From positions 1 to 28,975 of the forward strand of contig CAYPAX010000058.1 in NCBI GenBank assembly GCA_964408735.1: a DNA stretch of 28,975 nucleotides, given 5' to 3'. The notes beneath the pieces are model-generated. The model was not told the origin of the DNA and made no database searches. It saw only the letters and a program-made list of their open reading frames with translations. Of the stretch, positions 1 to 8,193 are shown one piece after another. A program made the position numbers and the translations under genes. Source of the stretch: UBA7887 sp964408735 (GTDB taxonomy: Bacteria; Pseudomonadota; Alphaproteobacteria; UBA7887). The stretch's first letter is position 1, and each line of letters opens with the position of its first letter.

Positions 1-1862
1 GGAAGCCCTCGTTGCAGCAGCAATTCCTCGCGCACCAGCTCGTTCAGTGATTGCCGTAACTTCGTTTCATCGAGAGGGCTTACGGCAGCCAAAACCCCAT
101 AGCGGAAGCTGCGGCCCAACATGGCGCCGATCTGAGCGACTTCCTTGTGAGGGCCGAGCCGATCGAGGCGGGCCATAAGCGAATCGTGCAGGCTGGCTGG
201 TACCGCGCGTGGTGGCAGCGGGCCTGTGAGGGCCCAACCCCCGGCGGTCGGCGCCAGATAATCCGACGCCAACATGGTTTCGGTCAGCTCTGTCACGAAC
301 ATCGGCACGCCATCCGCGCGCTCGACGATGGTATCGAGGACTTCTGCGGGGAGCGTCCCCTCGCCGGCAACGCTATTCGCCATCACGCGCGATTCCTCAA
401 CACTCATGCGCGTCAGGGTCAGCGGCAGGACATGCGCCCGGGCCGGCCAGGGCACCTGAAACTCTGGCCTGTGGGTGACGACCAGAAGCACGGGCAAGGT
501 CGCGATCTGATCGATGGCCATACCCAGGAAGTCAAGCGTCGTAGGATCGGCCCACTGGGCGTTGGCGACAACGAACAGGACCGGTTTCTCCTCCGTAACG
601 TTGGCCAGCAGTGTCAGAAGAACCTCCATGATGCCGCTCTTCATGGCTTCCGGGTCGAGAGACGGCGCCGGACACGTCTCGCAGGGGGGAATCGACAGCA
701 AGTCGGCCAGCAAGGGCAGGGCATGATCCGGGTCCAGGCCGCGCCTCAGGCACATATCGCGGACCTTGTCCACGCGCTGCTGCGCGCTGTCCCCGGAAGA
801 GAAGTCGAGGGCGACCTCGATCGCCCGCGAGATTGGGTAGAGGGGGGTGGTGGTGTGGAAGGGCGAGCAATGATGGCGCATGAGCAGGACCGGTTCGTCC
901 CGCAAGCGATCGCGCAGCTCCTGCACCAGACGCGACTTGCCGATTCCCGCCTCGCCGCTCATCAACACGGCCTGGCCGGTGCCGTCGCGCGCGGTATTCC
1001 AACGCTCCATGATGGAATCGAGCTCGCGTTCGCGACCGACGAATCCCGCATCCGGATGGCCGACATCCTGGCCCAAATCGGCGACACCAAGAACGGCATG
1101 GACGCGCACCGGCTCCGTAATTCCGCGCAAGGGGTGCGTGCCTTTGTCCTCGCAGCGGAAAGCGTGCTCGACAAGGTCCGCCGTCGCGGCACTGACCATC
1201 ACCGTGCCTGGCTCAGCGAGCGCCTGCAGGCGGGCTGCGACATTCGGCGTTTCGCCAACCGCACTGTTGGATTTGCCGGGCACACCGCTTTTCTCCATGC
1301 CGACGACGACCATGCCGGAATGGATGCCGATACGGACCTGTAGCTTTGTCTGTGAGGGAACGTCTTTGACGGCTTCGACCATTTCCAGGCCGGCGCGGAC
1401 CGCCCGCTCGGCCGCGTCTTCATGGGCCACGGGATAGCCGAAATAGGCCAGCACGCCATCGCCATAGAACTGGGCCACATAGCCGCCAAGCCCCTCGACG
1501 ATGTCGCTACAAGCGCGCTCGTAGGCGCTCATCACCGCGCGCAGGTCCTCGGGATCGAGCGACTGCGCGAGCTCGGTCGAGCCGACAAGGTCGCAAAACA
1601 GAACCGTCAGATGCCGTCGTTCCGGTCCCACATCTTCAACCATGGGCCAGCTTTGACCGGGGCTCGTGCTTGTAGCCTCCTGCACCGATATAGGCTGTGG
1701 ATCGGCTTTGAGCGGCGTGCCGCAGCTGGTGCAGAAATTGAACGCGACCGGATTGGCATGGCCGCAAGCGCCACACGTGGTTGTCAGCCCGGCGCCGCAA
1801 TTGCCGCAAAAGCGCGCGTCAGCCGGATTGTCGAAATCGCAATTGCCGCATTGCACTGTCAT
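1..1862 (-). CDS. Zinc-ribbon / class III adenylate-guanylate cyclase / AAA ATPase fusion protein (3' end outside window)
   Basis: The reading frame is open from the ATG at 1862 to base 1 with no stop, so about 620 residues are visible and the C-terminus (probably TPR repeats in this family) is cut off. Two zinc ribbons come first, with Cys pairs at 5/8, 19/22, 30/33 and 44/47. A class III cyclase domain spans about 83-260. It keeps metal-binding Asp91 (FCDLVGST) and Asp135 (YGDG) and the transition-state pair Asn207/Arg211 (TPNVAAR). A P-loop ATPase follows, with Walker A GEAGIGKS at 303-310 and a sensor-like TWxADP region at 437-440. The Lys normally three residues before GDG is Gln131, and the Asp/Thr seven residues before Asn207 is Ser200, so nucleotide choice may be altered. 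The Walker B acidic pair is Ala433-Asn434 (VVANAQWADP). An in-frame ATG 36 bases upstream is an alternative start. Family assignment is sure; cyclase product is not. Confidence 0.92.
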   Translation of the reverse strand, partial: MTVQCGNCDFDNPADARFCGNCGAGLTTTCGACGHANPVAFNFCTSCGTPLKADPQPISVQEATSTSPGQSWPMVEDVGPERRHLTVLFCDLVGSTELAQSLDPEDLRAVMSAYERACSDIVEGLGGYVAQFYGDGVLAYFGYPVAHEDAAERAVRAGLEMVEAVKDVPSQTKLQVRIGIHSGMVVVGMEKSGVPGKSNSAVGETPNVAARLQALAEPGTVMVSAATADLVEHAFRCEDKGTHPLRGITEPVRVHAVLGVADLGQDVGHPDAGFVGRERELDSIMERWNTARDGTGQAVLMSGEAGIGKSRLVQELRDRLRDEPVLLMRHHCSPFHTTTPLYPISRAIEVALDFSSGDSAQQRVDKVRDMCLRRGLDPDHALPLLADLLSIPPCETCPAPSLDPEAMKSGIMEVLLTLLANVTEEKPVLFVVANAQWADPTTLDFLGMAIDQIATLPVLLVVTHRPEFQVPWPARAHVLPLTLTRMSVEESRVMANSVAGEGTLPAEVLDTIVERADGVPMFVTELTETMLASDYLAPTAGGWALTGPLPPRAVPASLHDSLMARLDRLGPHKEVAQIGAMLGRSFRYGVLAAVSPLDETKLRQSLNELVREELLLQRGL

Positions 1863-1943
1863 GGACTGCCGTGATCCCCTGGGCCGCATTCCCTGCATAT
1901 CTTGGGGCGAGGCGCCGCAGTCGCAAGCCGGCAGCAGCCGAAC

Positions 1944-1974
1944 GTGGCATATTTGTGCGATGCGGCTGTATACT
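1944..1974 (+). promoter_or_regulatory. Weak candidate promoter of the phn operon
   Basis: In the 163-base divergent region between the cyclase gene and phnM, TATACT at 1969-1974 resembles a -10 box and GTGGCA at 1944-1949 matches four of six -35 bases, but the 19-base spacer is long. A start site near 1981 would leave a leader of about 45 bases. No Pho box with the expected 11-base repeat period is visible, and phnM has no clear Shine-Dalgarno sequence. This is a tentative call. Confidence 0.25.
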
Positions 1975-2025
1975 CCGTGCCCTGTCTCACGCCCGCAGCA
2001 TGGCTGATATCCTCACTTTGCCCCT

Positions 2026-3168
2026 ATGACCGCCGAAACCGTGTTGACCAATGCTCGCCTGGTCGCTCGCGATGATGTGATCGCGGGCAGCGTCGCGGTG
2101 CGCGGTTGCACATTGGCATCCGTCGACGATAGTCCGAGCGCATTGCCAGCGGCGCTCGATCTCGAGGGGGACTATCTTCTGCCGGGCCTGGTGGAGCTGC
2201 ACACCGACAATCTCGAGCATCACTTCGTGCCGCGGCCCGGGGTCCGCTGGCCATCGCTCGCCGCGACCCTGTCGCACGATGCCCAGATCGCCGCAGCCGG
2301 AATTACCACGGTGTTCGACGCCCTCTTTGTCGGCGACATCCACGCCGACAGCGCCCGCCGCCGCGACCTGGCCGACATGGCCGATACGCTTGCCGAGGCG
2401 CAAGATGGCGAGATGCTTCGTGCCGAGCACCGCTTGCATGTGCGCTGCGAGGTCGCCTGCGCGACCCTGTCCGAACTGTTTGAGCCTTTCGAAAGCCATG
2501 CCCTGGTAGGGCTGGTTTCGCTGATGGACCACACGCCGGGCCAGCGCCAGTTTCAGGATCTCGCGCATTACCGCGCCTATTACAAAGAAAAATGGCATGT
2601 CAGTGATGCCGAGATCGATGCCTTCATCGCGAACCAGGATGCGCTTGCCGGCCGCTTCGCAATGCCCAACCGTCAGCGTATCGCTGCCCATTGCCGCGAG
2701 CATGGCCTGCCATTGGCAAGCCATGATGATGCGACGGCTGATCATGTGGCGGAAGCCAAGTCTCTCGGCGTCGGCTTGGCCGAGTTCCCGACCACGATCG
2801 TGGCGGCGAAGGCCGCCAATGCTGAGGGCATCGATGTGATCGCCGGTGCGCCCAATCTAGTGCGGGGGGAATCGCACTCGGGCAATGTTTCGGCGAGGGA
2901 CTTGGGTCGTGAAGGTCTGGTCGATATCCTCTCGTCGGATTACATGCCGTCGAGCCTGCTCTACGGGGCTCTCGTGCTGCATGACGAGCTTGGTGTGGAT
3001 CTCGCCAGTGCCGTCGCTACGGTGAGTCGCACGCCGGCTCGCGCGGTCGGTCTCGATGATCGCGGCGAGATCGCGCCGGGCCTGGCGGCGGATCTCGTGC
3101 GCGTGCGCACGGTGGGCGGCGTGCCCGTCGTGCGTGGCGTCTGGCGGCGTGGTATGCGGGTGGCGTAA
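2026..3168 (+). CDS. phnM: PhnM, alpha-D-ribose 1-methylphosphonate 5-triphosphate diphosphatase
   Basis: The 380-residue protein has the usual PhnM length and belongs to the amidohydrolase superfamily. In the C-P lyase pathway PhnM removes pyrophosphate from the ribosyl phosphonate triphosphate made by PhnGHIL, giving the substrate of PhnJ in the cytoplasm. Visible PhnM hallmarks are HTDNLE at 59-64, MDHTPGQRQ at 168-176, SHDD at 232-235 followed by the LAEFPTT strand at 251-257, GESHSGN at 281-287 and SSDYMPSS at 303-310. A C-terminal GEIAPGLAADL segment is typical of amidohydrolases. It is the first gene of the run, 15 bases upstream of phnD. The start codon ATG at 2026 lacks a clear ribosome binding site, but it begins the family-conserved N-terminal strand directly. 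No phnGHIJKL or phnN lies in the window, so the partner enzymes must be elsewhere or absent. Confidence 0.93.
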   Translation: MTAETVLTNARLVARDDVIAGSVAVRGCTLASVDDSPSALPAALDLEGDYLLPGLVELHTDNLEHHFVPRPGVRWPSLAATLSHDAQIAAAGITTVFDALFVGDIHADSARRRDLADMADTLAEAQDGEMLRAEHRLHVRCEVACATLSELFEPFESHALVGLVSLMDHTPGQRQFQDLAHYRAYYKEKWHVSDAEIDAFIANQDALAGRFAMPNRQRIAAHCREHGLPLASHDDATADHVAEAKSLGVGLAEFPTTIVAAKAANAEGIDVIAGAPNLVRGESHSGNVSARDLGREGLVDILSSDYMPSSLLYGALVLHDELGVDLASAVATVSRTPARAVGLDDRGEIAPGLAADLVRVRTVGGVPVVRGVWRRGMRVA

Positions 3169-3183
3169 CAGGAGTAACTGGGT

Positions 3184-4044
3184 ATGCGATTGATACGACT
3201 TGTCGGGCTGATGTTGGCCCTGTCATTCGCCATGGGCAGCGCGCGGGCGCAAGGGCTTTCGATCGGCCTCATCCCGGCTGAGAACAACGACGAGATGGTG
3301 GCGGCCTTCGAGCCCATGCGCGCCTATCTGGAGCAGCGCCTGGGCTCCAAGGTGCGCGTCTATACCGCGACTGATTACACCGGCATTATCGAGGCCATGC
3401 GCAAATCCCGCATCGACGTGGCCTGGTATGGGCCGATGTCCTATTACCTGGCCGAGCGCGAGGCCGGCGCGGAAGCCTTTGCGATTGGCATCCGACCGGG
3501 CGGCAGCGCCAAATATCACAGCATCATCACCGTGCCGGAGGACTCGGCGGCGCAAAGCCTGGAGGACCTGCGCGGCGGCACCATCGCCTTCGTCGATCCT
3601 GCCTCGACCAGCGGCGGGCTCATGCCGACTTTCGTGGTCAAGAGCATGACAGGCCTAATGCCTGAGGATTTCTTCGGCCGCGTCATTTGGGCCGGAACCC
3701 ACGATGCCGCTCAGCTTGCCGTCAAGAACGGCACCGTCGATGCTGCTGCAGGAGCGGATATGATTTACGAGCGCATGCTCGACGCTGGCCTTATTACTGG
3801 CGAGAGCAACCGCATTCTGCTTACCTCCGATGCCCTGCCCGGTGCGCCACTGGCCTATCGTGGCAACCTGTCTGAAGCGAAGAAGGCGTGGCTGGTCGAG
3901 GCCTTCCTGGACGCACACAATCATACCGATGTCTCGGGGCTCGTCGGCACGGCGCGTTTCGAGCGCGCCGACCCGGCCGACTATGCGGTTATCCGCGATA
4001 TGGTGATCGAGCTTGGCATTGCCGACGAGCAGCTCCTCGACTGA
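3184..4044 (+). CDS. phnD: PhnD, phosphonate ABC transporter periplasmic binding protein
   Basis: The 286-residue precursor carries a Sec signal peptide, with probable cleavage after ARA at about residue 22. It captures phosphonates (or phosphite/phosphate esters) in the periplasm and delivers them to PhnE. Family features are DYT at 64-66, WYGPMSYY at 81-88, the anion-binding DPASTSGG at 138-145, and His173 in GTHDAAQ. AGGAG at 3170-3174, nine bases before the ATG, supports this start. It sits 15 bases after phnM, and its last 32 bases overlap phnC, which suggests translational coupling. The precise ligand cannot be read from sequence: PhnD proteins range from 2-aminoethylphosphonate to phosphite and methylphosphonate specialists. 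Confidence 0.93.
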   Translation: MRLIRLVGLMLALSFAMGSARAQGLSIGLIPAENNDEMVAAFEPMRAYLEQRLGSKVRVYTATDYTGIIEAMRKSRIDVAWYGPMSYYLAEREAGAEAFAIGIRPGGSAKYHSIITVPEDSAAQSLEDLRGGTIAFVDPASTSGGLMPTFVVKSMTGLMPEDFFGRVIWAGTHDAAQLAVKNGTVDAAAGADMIYERMLDAGLITGESNRILLTSDALPGAPLAYRGNLSEAKKAWLVEAFLDAHNHTDVSGLVGTARFERADPADYAVIRDMVIELGIADEQLLD

Positions 4045-4801
4045 GCCCGCCATTGAAGTCGCGGGGCTTGCCAAGCGCTTCGGCAATGGCGTCGTGGCCC
4101 TGGCCGGTGTCGATCTCATCATAGAGGCCGGCAGCTTCGTCGTCGTGCTGGGGCCGAGCGGTGCCGGCAAGTCGACGCTGCTGCGCTGCATCAACGGGCT
4201 CGAGACACCGAGCGCCGGGGGCGCCGTCGTCGAGGGGCGGGCTGTCGACAGGCACAGCCTGCGTGCCATTCGCACGCGCGTCGCCATGGTCTTCCAGCGC
4301 TTCAATCTGGTTAGCCGGCTCAATGTCATGGCGAATGTGCTGTGCGGCCGTCTTGGCAAGCGCTCAACCTTGGCCAGCCTGTTCTACCTCATGCGCAAGG
4401 ACGACCTCGATGTGGCGCGGCGCGCGCTCGACCGGGTGGGGCTGATCGACCGCGCCTGGGACCGTGCCGATCGACTTTCCGGTGGCCAGCAGCAGCGGGT
4501 CGGCATTGCTCGCGCACTCGCCCAGGAACCCACGATCATGCTGGCGGACGAGCCCGTCGCCAGCCTCGACCCGGCGACAAGCGAGGAGATTCTCGATCTG
4601 CTGAGCAAGATCCAGAAGCAGGGAATGACCATGGTGGTGAGCCTGCACCAGGTGGAGTATGCGCGCCGCTATGCCGAACGGATTATCGGGCTGAATGACG
4701 GCAGCGTGGTTTTCGATGGTCCGCCCGAGGCGCTATCGGACGCCGTTCTCGAAACCATCTATGGGCGCCAGAATGGCCGGACTAGCTTGGCCGACGGCTA
4801 G
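4013..4801 (+). CDS. phnC: PhnC, phosphonate ABC transporter ATP-binding subunit
   Basis: The 262-residue cytoplasmic ATPase energises phosphonate import. All ABC motifs are intact: Walker A GPSGAGKS at 47-54, Q-loop Gln95, signature LSGGQQQR at 155-162, Walker B IMLADEP ending near 181, and the H-loop His in VVSLHQVEYA. The chosen start is TTG at 4013, preceded by GGTGA at 4002-4006. TTG at 4019 is an alternative, and there is no ATG before the conserved IEVAGLAKRF strand. The gene therefore begins inside phnD (32-base overlap), with its 3' end in turn overlapping phnE1. Domain identity is certain and the start is moderately sure. Confidence 0.93.
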   Translation: MALPTSSSSTEPAIEVAGLAKRFGNGVVALAGVDLIIEAGSFVVVLGPSGAGKSTLLRCINGLETPSAGGAVVEGRAVDRHSLRAIRTRVAMVFQRFNLVSRLNVMANVLCGRLGKRSTLASLFYLMRKDDLDVARRALDRVGLIDRAWDRADRLSGGQQQRVGIARALAQEPTIMLADEPVASLDPATSEEILDLLSKIQKQGMTMVVSLHQVEYARRYAERIIGLNDGSVVFDGPPEALSDAVLETIYGRQNGRTSLADG

Positions 4802-5564
4802 CGGCTGGCCGCCGCGCGCCATGACGGCAGCTGCCGTCGGGGTGGTTCTTGTGCTCGGCGCCGCCGCCCCGATGCTCGAGCTCGGCGGCAAGAGCTTTTT
4901 TGCCTCCCTCGGCCGTCTGTTCGAGTATCTGGGAAACATTCTTGCCGTTCCCGACTGGTCCTATGCGCCGACCGTGGCGGCGAAGATGCTCGAGACGATC
5001 GAGATGGCTTTCCTGGGCACGCTGATTGCGGTGGTATGCAGTCTGCCCCTCGGTCTTTTGGCGGCGCGTAACGCGACCCCGCACCCGGCAGTTTCGCATA
5101 CGGTACGCGCGGCCATGACGACGATTCGCTCGCTGCCCGAATTGATGTGGGCGCTGTTCTTCGTGACCGCTGTCGGCCTGGGGCCATTGCCCGGCGTTGC
5201 TGCCATCGCCCTGGTCAGCGTCGGCTATCTCGGGAAGTTCCTGGCCGAGGCCATCGAGGCCGTGCCGGACGCGCCGGTCGAGGGCGTGGTGGCGCATGGC
5301 GCCAATCGCATGCAAGTGCGGTTTTATGCCCTGATGCCCCAGGCTTGGCCCGATTTTATCGCCGTCACGTTCTACGTCTTCGAACACAATGTGCGGGCGG
5401 CCACGGTGCTTGGCATCGTCGGCGCCGGCGGTATCGGCTATGACATGACCATGGCAATGCGGCTGTTCCGCTACGACCGCCTGGCCTTGATCGTGCTTGC
5501 CATCTACCTGGCGGTGACCATCCTCGATCGGCTTTCCGATCGCATTCGGGCGCGGGTGATATGA
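4773..5564 (+). CDS. phnE: PhnE1, phosphonate ABC transporter permease
   Basis: This is an inner-membrane permease of about 263 residues in the BPD_transp_1 fold, forming half of the PhnE translocation pathway. Several strongly hydrophobic segments are visible: an N-terminal helix around TAAAVGVVLVLGAAAP, then helices around the TIEMAFLGTLIAVV, LMWALFFVTAVGLGPLPG and GIAIY-like C-terminal regions. The cytoplasmic coupling segment reads EGVVAHGANRMQ, the EAA-type loop that contacts PhnC. The frame is open further upstream, but ATG at 4773 gives a normal-length protein and a modest 29-base overlap with phnC; ATG at 4761 and 4821 are alternatives. It shares the C-terminal VGAGGIG motif with the next gene, its paralogue. 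Confidence 0.9.
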   Translation: MAGLAWPTASGWPPRAMTAAAVGVVLVLGAAAPMLELGGKSFFASLGRLFEYLGNILAVPDWSYAPTVAAKMLETIEMAFLGTLIAVVCSLPLGLLAARNATPHPAVSHTVRAAMTTIRSLPELMWALFFVTAVGLGPLPGVAAIALVSVGYLGKFLAEAIEAVPDAPVEGVVAHGANRMQVRFYALMPQAWPDFIAVTFYVFEHNVRAATVLGIVGAGGIGYDMTMAMRLFRYDRLALIVLAIYLAVTILDRLSDRIRARVI

Positions 5565-6343
5565 GCGATTTGCCCCCCCTGCCGCGCAAGCCGATCAATA
5601 CCTTTCCCCTTTGGCTGGCGGCGCTGGCTGCGGTGTTCGTTGCAGCCACGCACGATTTGGAGATCGATTTTCGCGCCCTTGCCTGGGGCGCTTCGGACAT
5701 GGCCGAGTTTATGGGGCGCTTCGGTGCGCCCGACTTCAGCCGCCTCGACCGCTATCTGATATTGATGGGCGAGACGGTGGCCATCGGGCTGTGGGGCACG
5801 GCGCTCGCCTTTCTCGGTGCATTCATCATCGCGCCATTTGCCGCTCGCAACCTCGCGCCGCATCCGCTGGTCTATCGAGGCGCGCGCGAGCTGTTGAACT
5901 TTCTCCGCGCCATGCCAGATCTCCTGTTTGCGATGGTGTTCGTGGCGGCGATGGGACTTGGGCCCTTGCCCGGCGTGCTGGCCATCGGCATGCATGTATC
6001 CGGCTTTCTCGGCAAGGTCTTTGCCGAGAACCTGGAGCGGGTGGATCCCGGCACCTACGAGGCCGTGCGTGCGTCCGGCGCCGGATTTCTGCAAACGGTG
6101 ATGTGGGCCGGCTGGCCGTCGGTGCTGCAAGAAACGGTCGGCTATACGATCTTCATTCTCGACCGCAATATTCGCATGGCGGCGATCCTGGGACTGGTCG
6201 GTGCCGGCGGCATCGGCTTCGAGATCAAGACCACCATGGGCCTGTTCCAATATGATCAGGCGGCGGCGCTGATCCTGGTGGTCGGCCTGACCATCCTGGC
6301 CATCGACTATATGTCGTCCTGGGCGCGCCGCAGGGTGCGCTGA
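5561..6343 (+). CDS. phnE: PhnE2, second phosphonate ABC transporter permease
   Basis: The 260-residue multi-spanning permease is paralogous to the gene before it. Both contain the GLGPLPGV turn, an EAA-type loop (here YEAVRASGAGFLQ) and the LVGAGGIGFE segment near the C-terminus. The ATG overlaps the TGA of phnE1 (ATGA at 5561-5564), a classic sign of coupled translation and of a heterodimeric channel made in equal amounts. This completes a D-C-E-E importer. The gene is followed after 32 bases by an unrelated cell-wall gene, with no convincing terminator between them, so read-through is possible. Confidence 0.92.
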   Translation: MSDLPPLPRKPINTFPLWLAALAAVFVAATHDLEIDFRALAWGASDMAEFMGRFGAPDFSRLDRYLILMGETVAIGLWGTALAFLGAFIIAPFAARNLAPHPLVYRGARELLNFLRAMPDLLFAMVFVAAMGLGPLPGVLAIGMHVSGFLGKVFAENLERVDPGTYEAVRASGAGFLQTVMWAGWPSVLQETVGYTIFILDRNIRMAAILGLVGAGGIGFEIKTTMGLFQYDQAAALILVVGLTILAIDYMSSWARRRVR

Positions 6344-6375
6344 TTTCCGTCGAAATTTGGCCATGATCCGCCGCT

Positions 6376-7074
6376 ATGGTTCCCGTCATGTTGAGGATCT
6401 GGCTTGCTCTCATGCTGCTGCTGGCCGCCTGGCCGGCCGAAGCCCGGGACCGCGTTGCCGGCCTGGCAGCGGCGCGTGACAAGCTGACAGCCGAGCTGCT
6501 ATCCGAGGACCTGTCGCTCGGCGCGCCGGTCTTCCTGCGGATTTTCAAGGAAACCGAAGAACTTGAAGTGTGGTTGCAGGCGGGCGACGGCTGGCAGCTC
6601 TTCAGAACCTATCCTATATGCCGATATTCCGGCGGGCTGGGCCCCAAGCTGCGTGAGGGCGACATGCGGACGCCCGAGGGCCTGTACAGCGTGCGCGCCG
6701 ATCAGCTCAACCCCTACAGCAATTTTCATCTCGCCTTCAATCTCGGCTTTCCCAACGCTCATGACCGCGCCAACGGGCGCACCGGCAGCTATCTGATGGT
6801 GCATGGGAGTTGCGCCTCGATCGGCTGTTACGCCATGACCGATGCCGGCATCGAGGAAATCTACGCGCTTGTCGAAGCGGCCTTGAATGGCGGGCAGAAC
6901 CGCTTTTGGGTACACGCCTTTCCGGCCCGCCTGAGCGAGGATTGGCTCCAGGCCCAGCGCGACTCGCAATGGCACGCCTTCTGGCAAGACCTGAAAGTGT
7001 GCCACGATATTTTCGAGACGCGAGGCGACGTGCCCGCCGTCAGCGTGCGTGACGCCCGCTATGTTTGCCGCTGA
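6376..7074 (+). CDS. YafK/DpaA-like L,D-transpeptidase-fold murein protein
   Basis: The 232-residue protein has an N-terminal signal peptide (hydrophobic 8-20, possible AEA cleavage near 23) and a YkuD-type catalytic domain. The active site motif is HGSCASIGCYAM, with His143 and the likely nucleophile Cys151. This points to the YafK branch, whose E. coli member (DpaA) acts on peptidoglycan-lipoprotein links. Upstream conserved blocks include GDMRTPEGLYSV at about 95-106 and the FNLGFPN segment at 121-127. It probably acts in the periplasm on peptidoglycan stem peptides; whether it makes or cuts bonds cannot be told. ATG at 6388 is an alternative start that also keeps the signal peptide, and no clear Shine-Dalgarno favours either. 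Its TGA abuts the stop codon of the convergent dehydrogenase gene. Confidence 0.85.
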   Translation: MVPVMLRIWLALMLLLAAWPAEARDRVAGLAAARDKLTAELLSEDLSLGAPVFLRIFKETEELEVWLQAGDGWQLFRTYPICRYSGGLGPKLREGDMRTPEGLYSVRADQLNPYSNFHLAFNLGFPNAHDRANGRTGSYLMVHGSCASIGCYAMTDAGIEEIYALVEAALNGGQNRFWVHAFPARLSEDWLQAQRDSQWHAFWQDLKVCHDIFETRGDVPAVSVRDARYVCR

Positions 7075-8127
7075 TCAAGGCTCCAGCACGTAGCGGCCGA
7101 CGACCTTGCCGGCCTGCAGGTCGTCGAGCGCCTGGTTGGCCTCGTCGAGCGGGCGCGTGTGCACCGGCAGCGGCGGCACCTTGCCGGCGATGACGAGGTC
7201 CATCAGCTCGCGCATCTCGTCGAGGCGGCCGACATAGGAGCCGCGCACGCTCATCGCGGTCATCGGGAACATGGGCAGGGCCAATGCCAGCTTGTCGCCG
7301 TAGAGGCCGACGATCACATGCGTTCCGCCCTTGCGCAAACTGTCGATGCCGAAGCGCGACGAAGCCGGCATGCCGACGAAATCAAGCGAACCGGCGACGC
7401 CGCCTGCGGAAAGCTCGCGCACTTCCTCAAGCGCCTCGGCATCGGCGTTGTCGACGACCATTGTCGCACCGGCCGCCTTGGCAGCGGCACGTTTGTCCGC
7501 ATCGATGTCGGCGACAATGATCTGCGCCTCGGACATGGCACGGGCGATATAGACGGCATTCAGGCCGACGCCACCGGCGCCGATGATCAGCAGATGGTCC
7601 TTGGCATCGAGCGGCCCGACCTTCCTGATGGCGCTGTAGGCGGTGATGCCGGAACAGGCATAGACGCAGGCAAGTGCGGTGGGCACGTCGCCATAGGGAA
7701 TCAGGAAGCGGCCGTTGGGGACTAGAACGTGGTCGCTGTAGCCGCCGTCGACGCGGGCGCCGATGAATTTGGGCGTGCCGCAGAGGAAGCCGTTGCCGCC
7801 GCGGCAGAACTCGCATTCGCCGCAGCCGATCCAAGGGAATACGATGCGCTTGTCGCCGATCGATACGCCCTTGGCGTCGGGCCCGAGAGCCACCACTTCG
7901 CCGACGGTCTCGTGGCCGAGGGTCAGGGGCAACGCGGCACCACGCTTGCCGAATTCCAGCTTCTCGCCGCCGCCGAGATCGATATGGCCCTCGCGGATAT
8001 GCACGTCGCTATGACAGACGCCGCACGCCGTGACACGAAGAAGCACCTCGCTTCCCTGCGGCTCGGGCGTCTCGCGCTCGGATAGTGTGAGGGGCTGTCC
8101 CCATTCGGTAACCTGATAGCTACGCAT
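7075..8127 (-). CDS. Zinc-dependent NAD(P) alcohol dehydrogenase (MDR family)
   Basis: This 350-residue medium-chain dehydrogenase oxidises alcohols or reduces aldehydes in the cytoplasm. Catalytic zinc ligands are Cys38 (GVCHSD), His72-Glu73 (GHE) and probably Cys158. The structural zinc is held by Cys102, 105, 108 and 116 (GCGECEFC...C). The Rossmann fold has GAGGVG at 183-188, followed by Asp at the end of the next strand (VADID), which favours NAD over NADP. A glycine-rich insertion (LGGGEKLEFGKRG, 51-63) lies between the catalytic Cys and the GHE motif. AGGGAG lies about 12 bases before the ATG. The substrate cannot be deduced. The gene meets the YafK-like gene tail to tail with no spacer, and the upstream neighbour on the same strand is a small membrane protein. 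Confidence 0.92.
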   Translation of the reverse strand: MRSYQVTEWGQPLTLSERETPEPQGSEVLLRVTACGVCHSDVHIREGHIDLGGGEKLEFGKRGAALPLTLGHETVGEVVALGPDAKGVSIGDKRIVFPWIGCGECEFCRGGNGFLCGTPKFIGARVDGGYSDHVLVPNGRFLIPYGDVPTALACVYACSGITAYSAIRKVGPLDAKDHLLIIGAGGVGLNAVYIARAMSEAQIIVADIDADKRAAAKAAGATMVVDNADAEALEEVRELSAGGVAGSLDFVGMPASSRFGIDSLRKGGTHVIVGLYGDKLALALPMFPMTAMSVRGSYVGRLDEMRELMDLVIAGKVPPLPVHTRPLDEANQALDDLQAGKVVGRYVLEP

Positions 8128-8193
8128 GATCCGCAGTGTACTCCCTGTTCTCAGTTCTTATTTTGATTTGCCACAGAATAGTGTGCGCATGGA

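Noticed and set aside
147..1343. A 398-codon open frame on the plus strand
   Set aside because: The opposite strand carries the zinc-ribbon cyclase/ATPase with intact motifs through the whole region; this frame has shadow-like composition.
1960..2000. Possible Pho box before phnM (CTGTATA and CTGTCTC)
   Set aside because: The two half-sites are 16 bases apart start to start instead of 11, and the second matches poorly.
1987..2745. A 252-codon minus-strand frame opposite phnM
   Set aside because: phnM on the plus strand has all family signatures; this is its complement.
7067..7097. GCCGCT/AGCGGC inverted repeat around the YafK-like/dehydrogenase junction as a terminator
   Set aside because: The stem has six pairs with a loop of about 19 bases and no T-tract, too weak to call.
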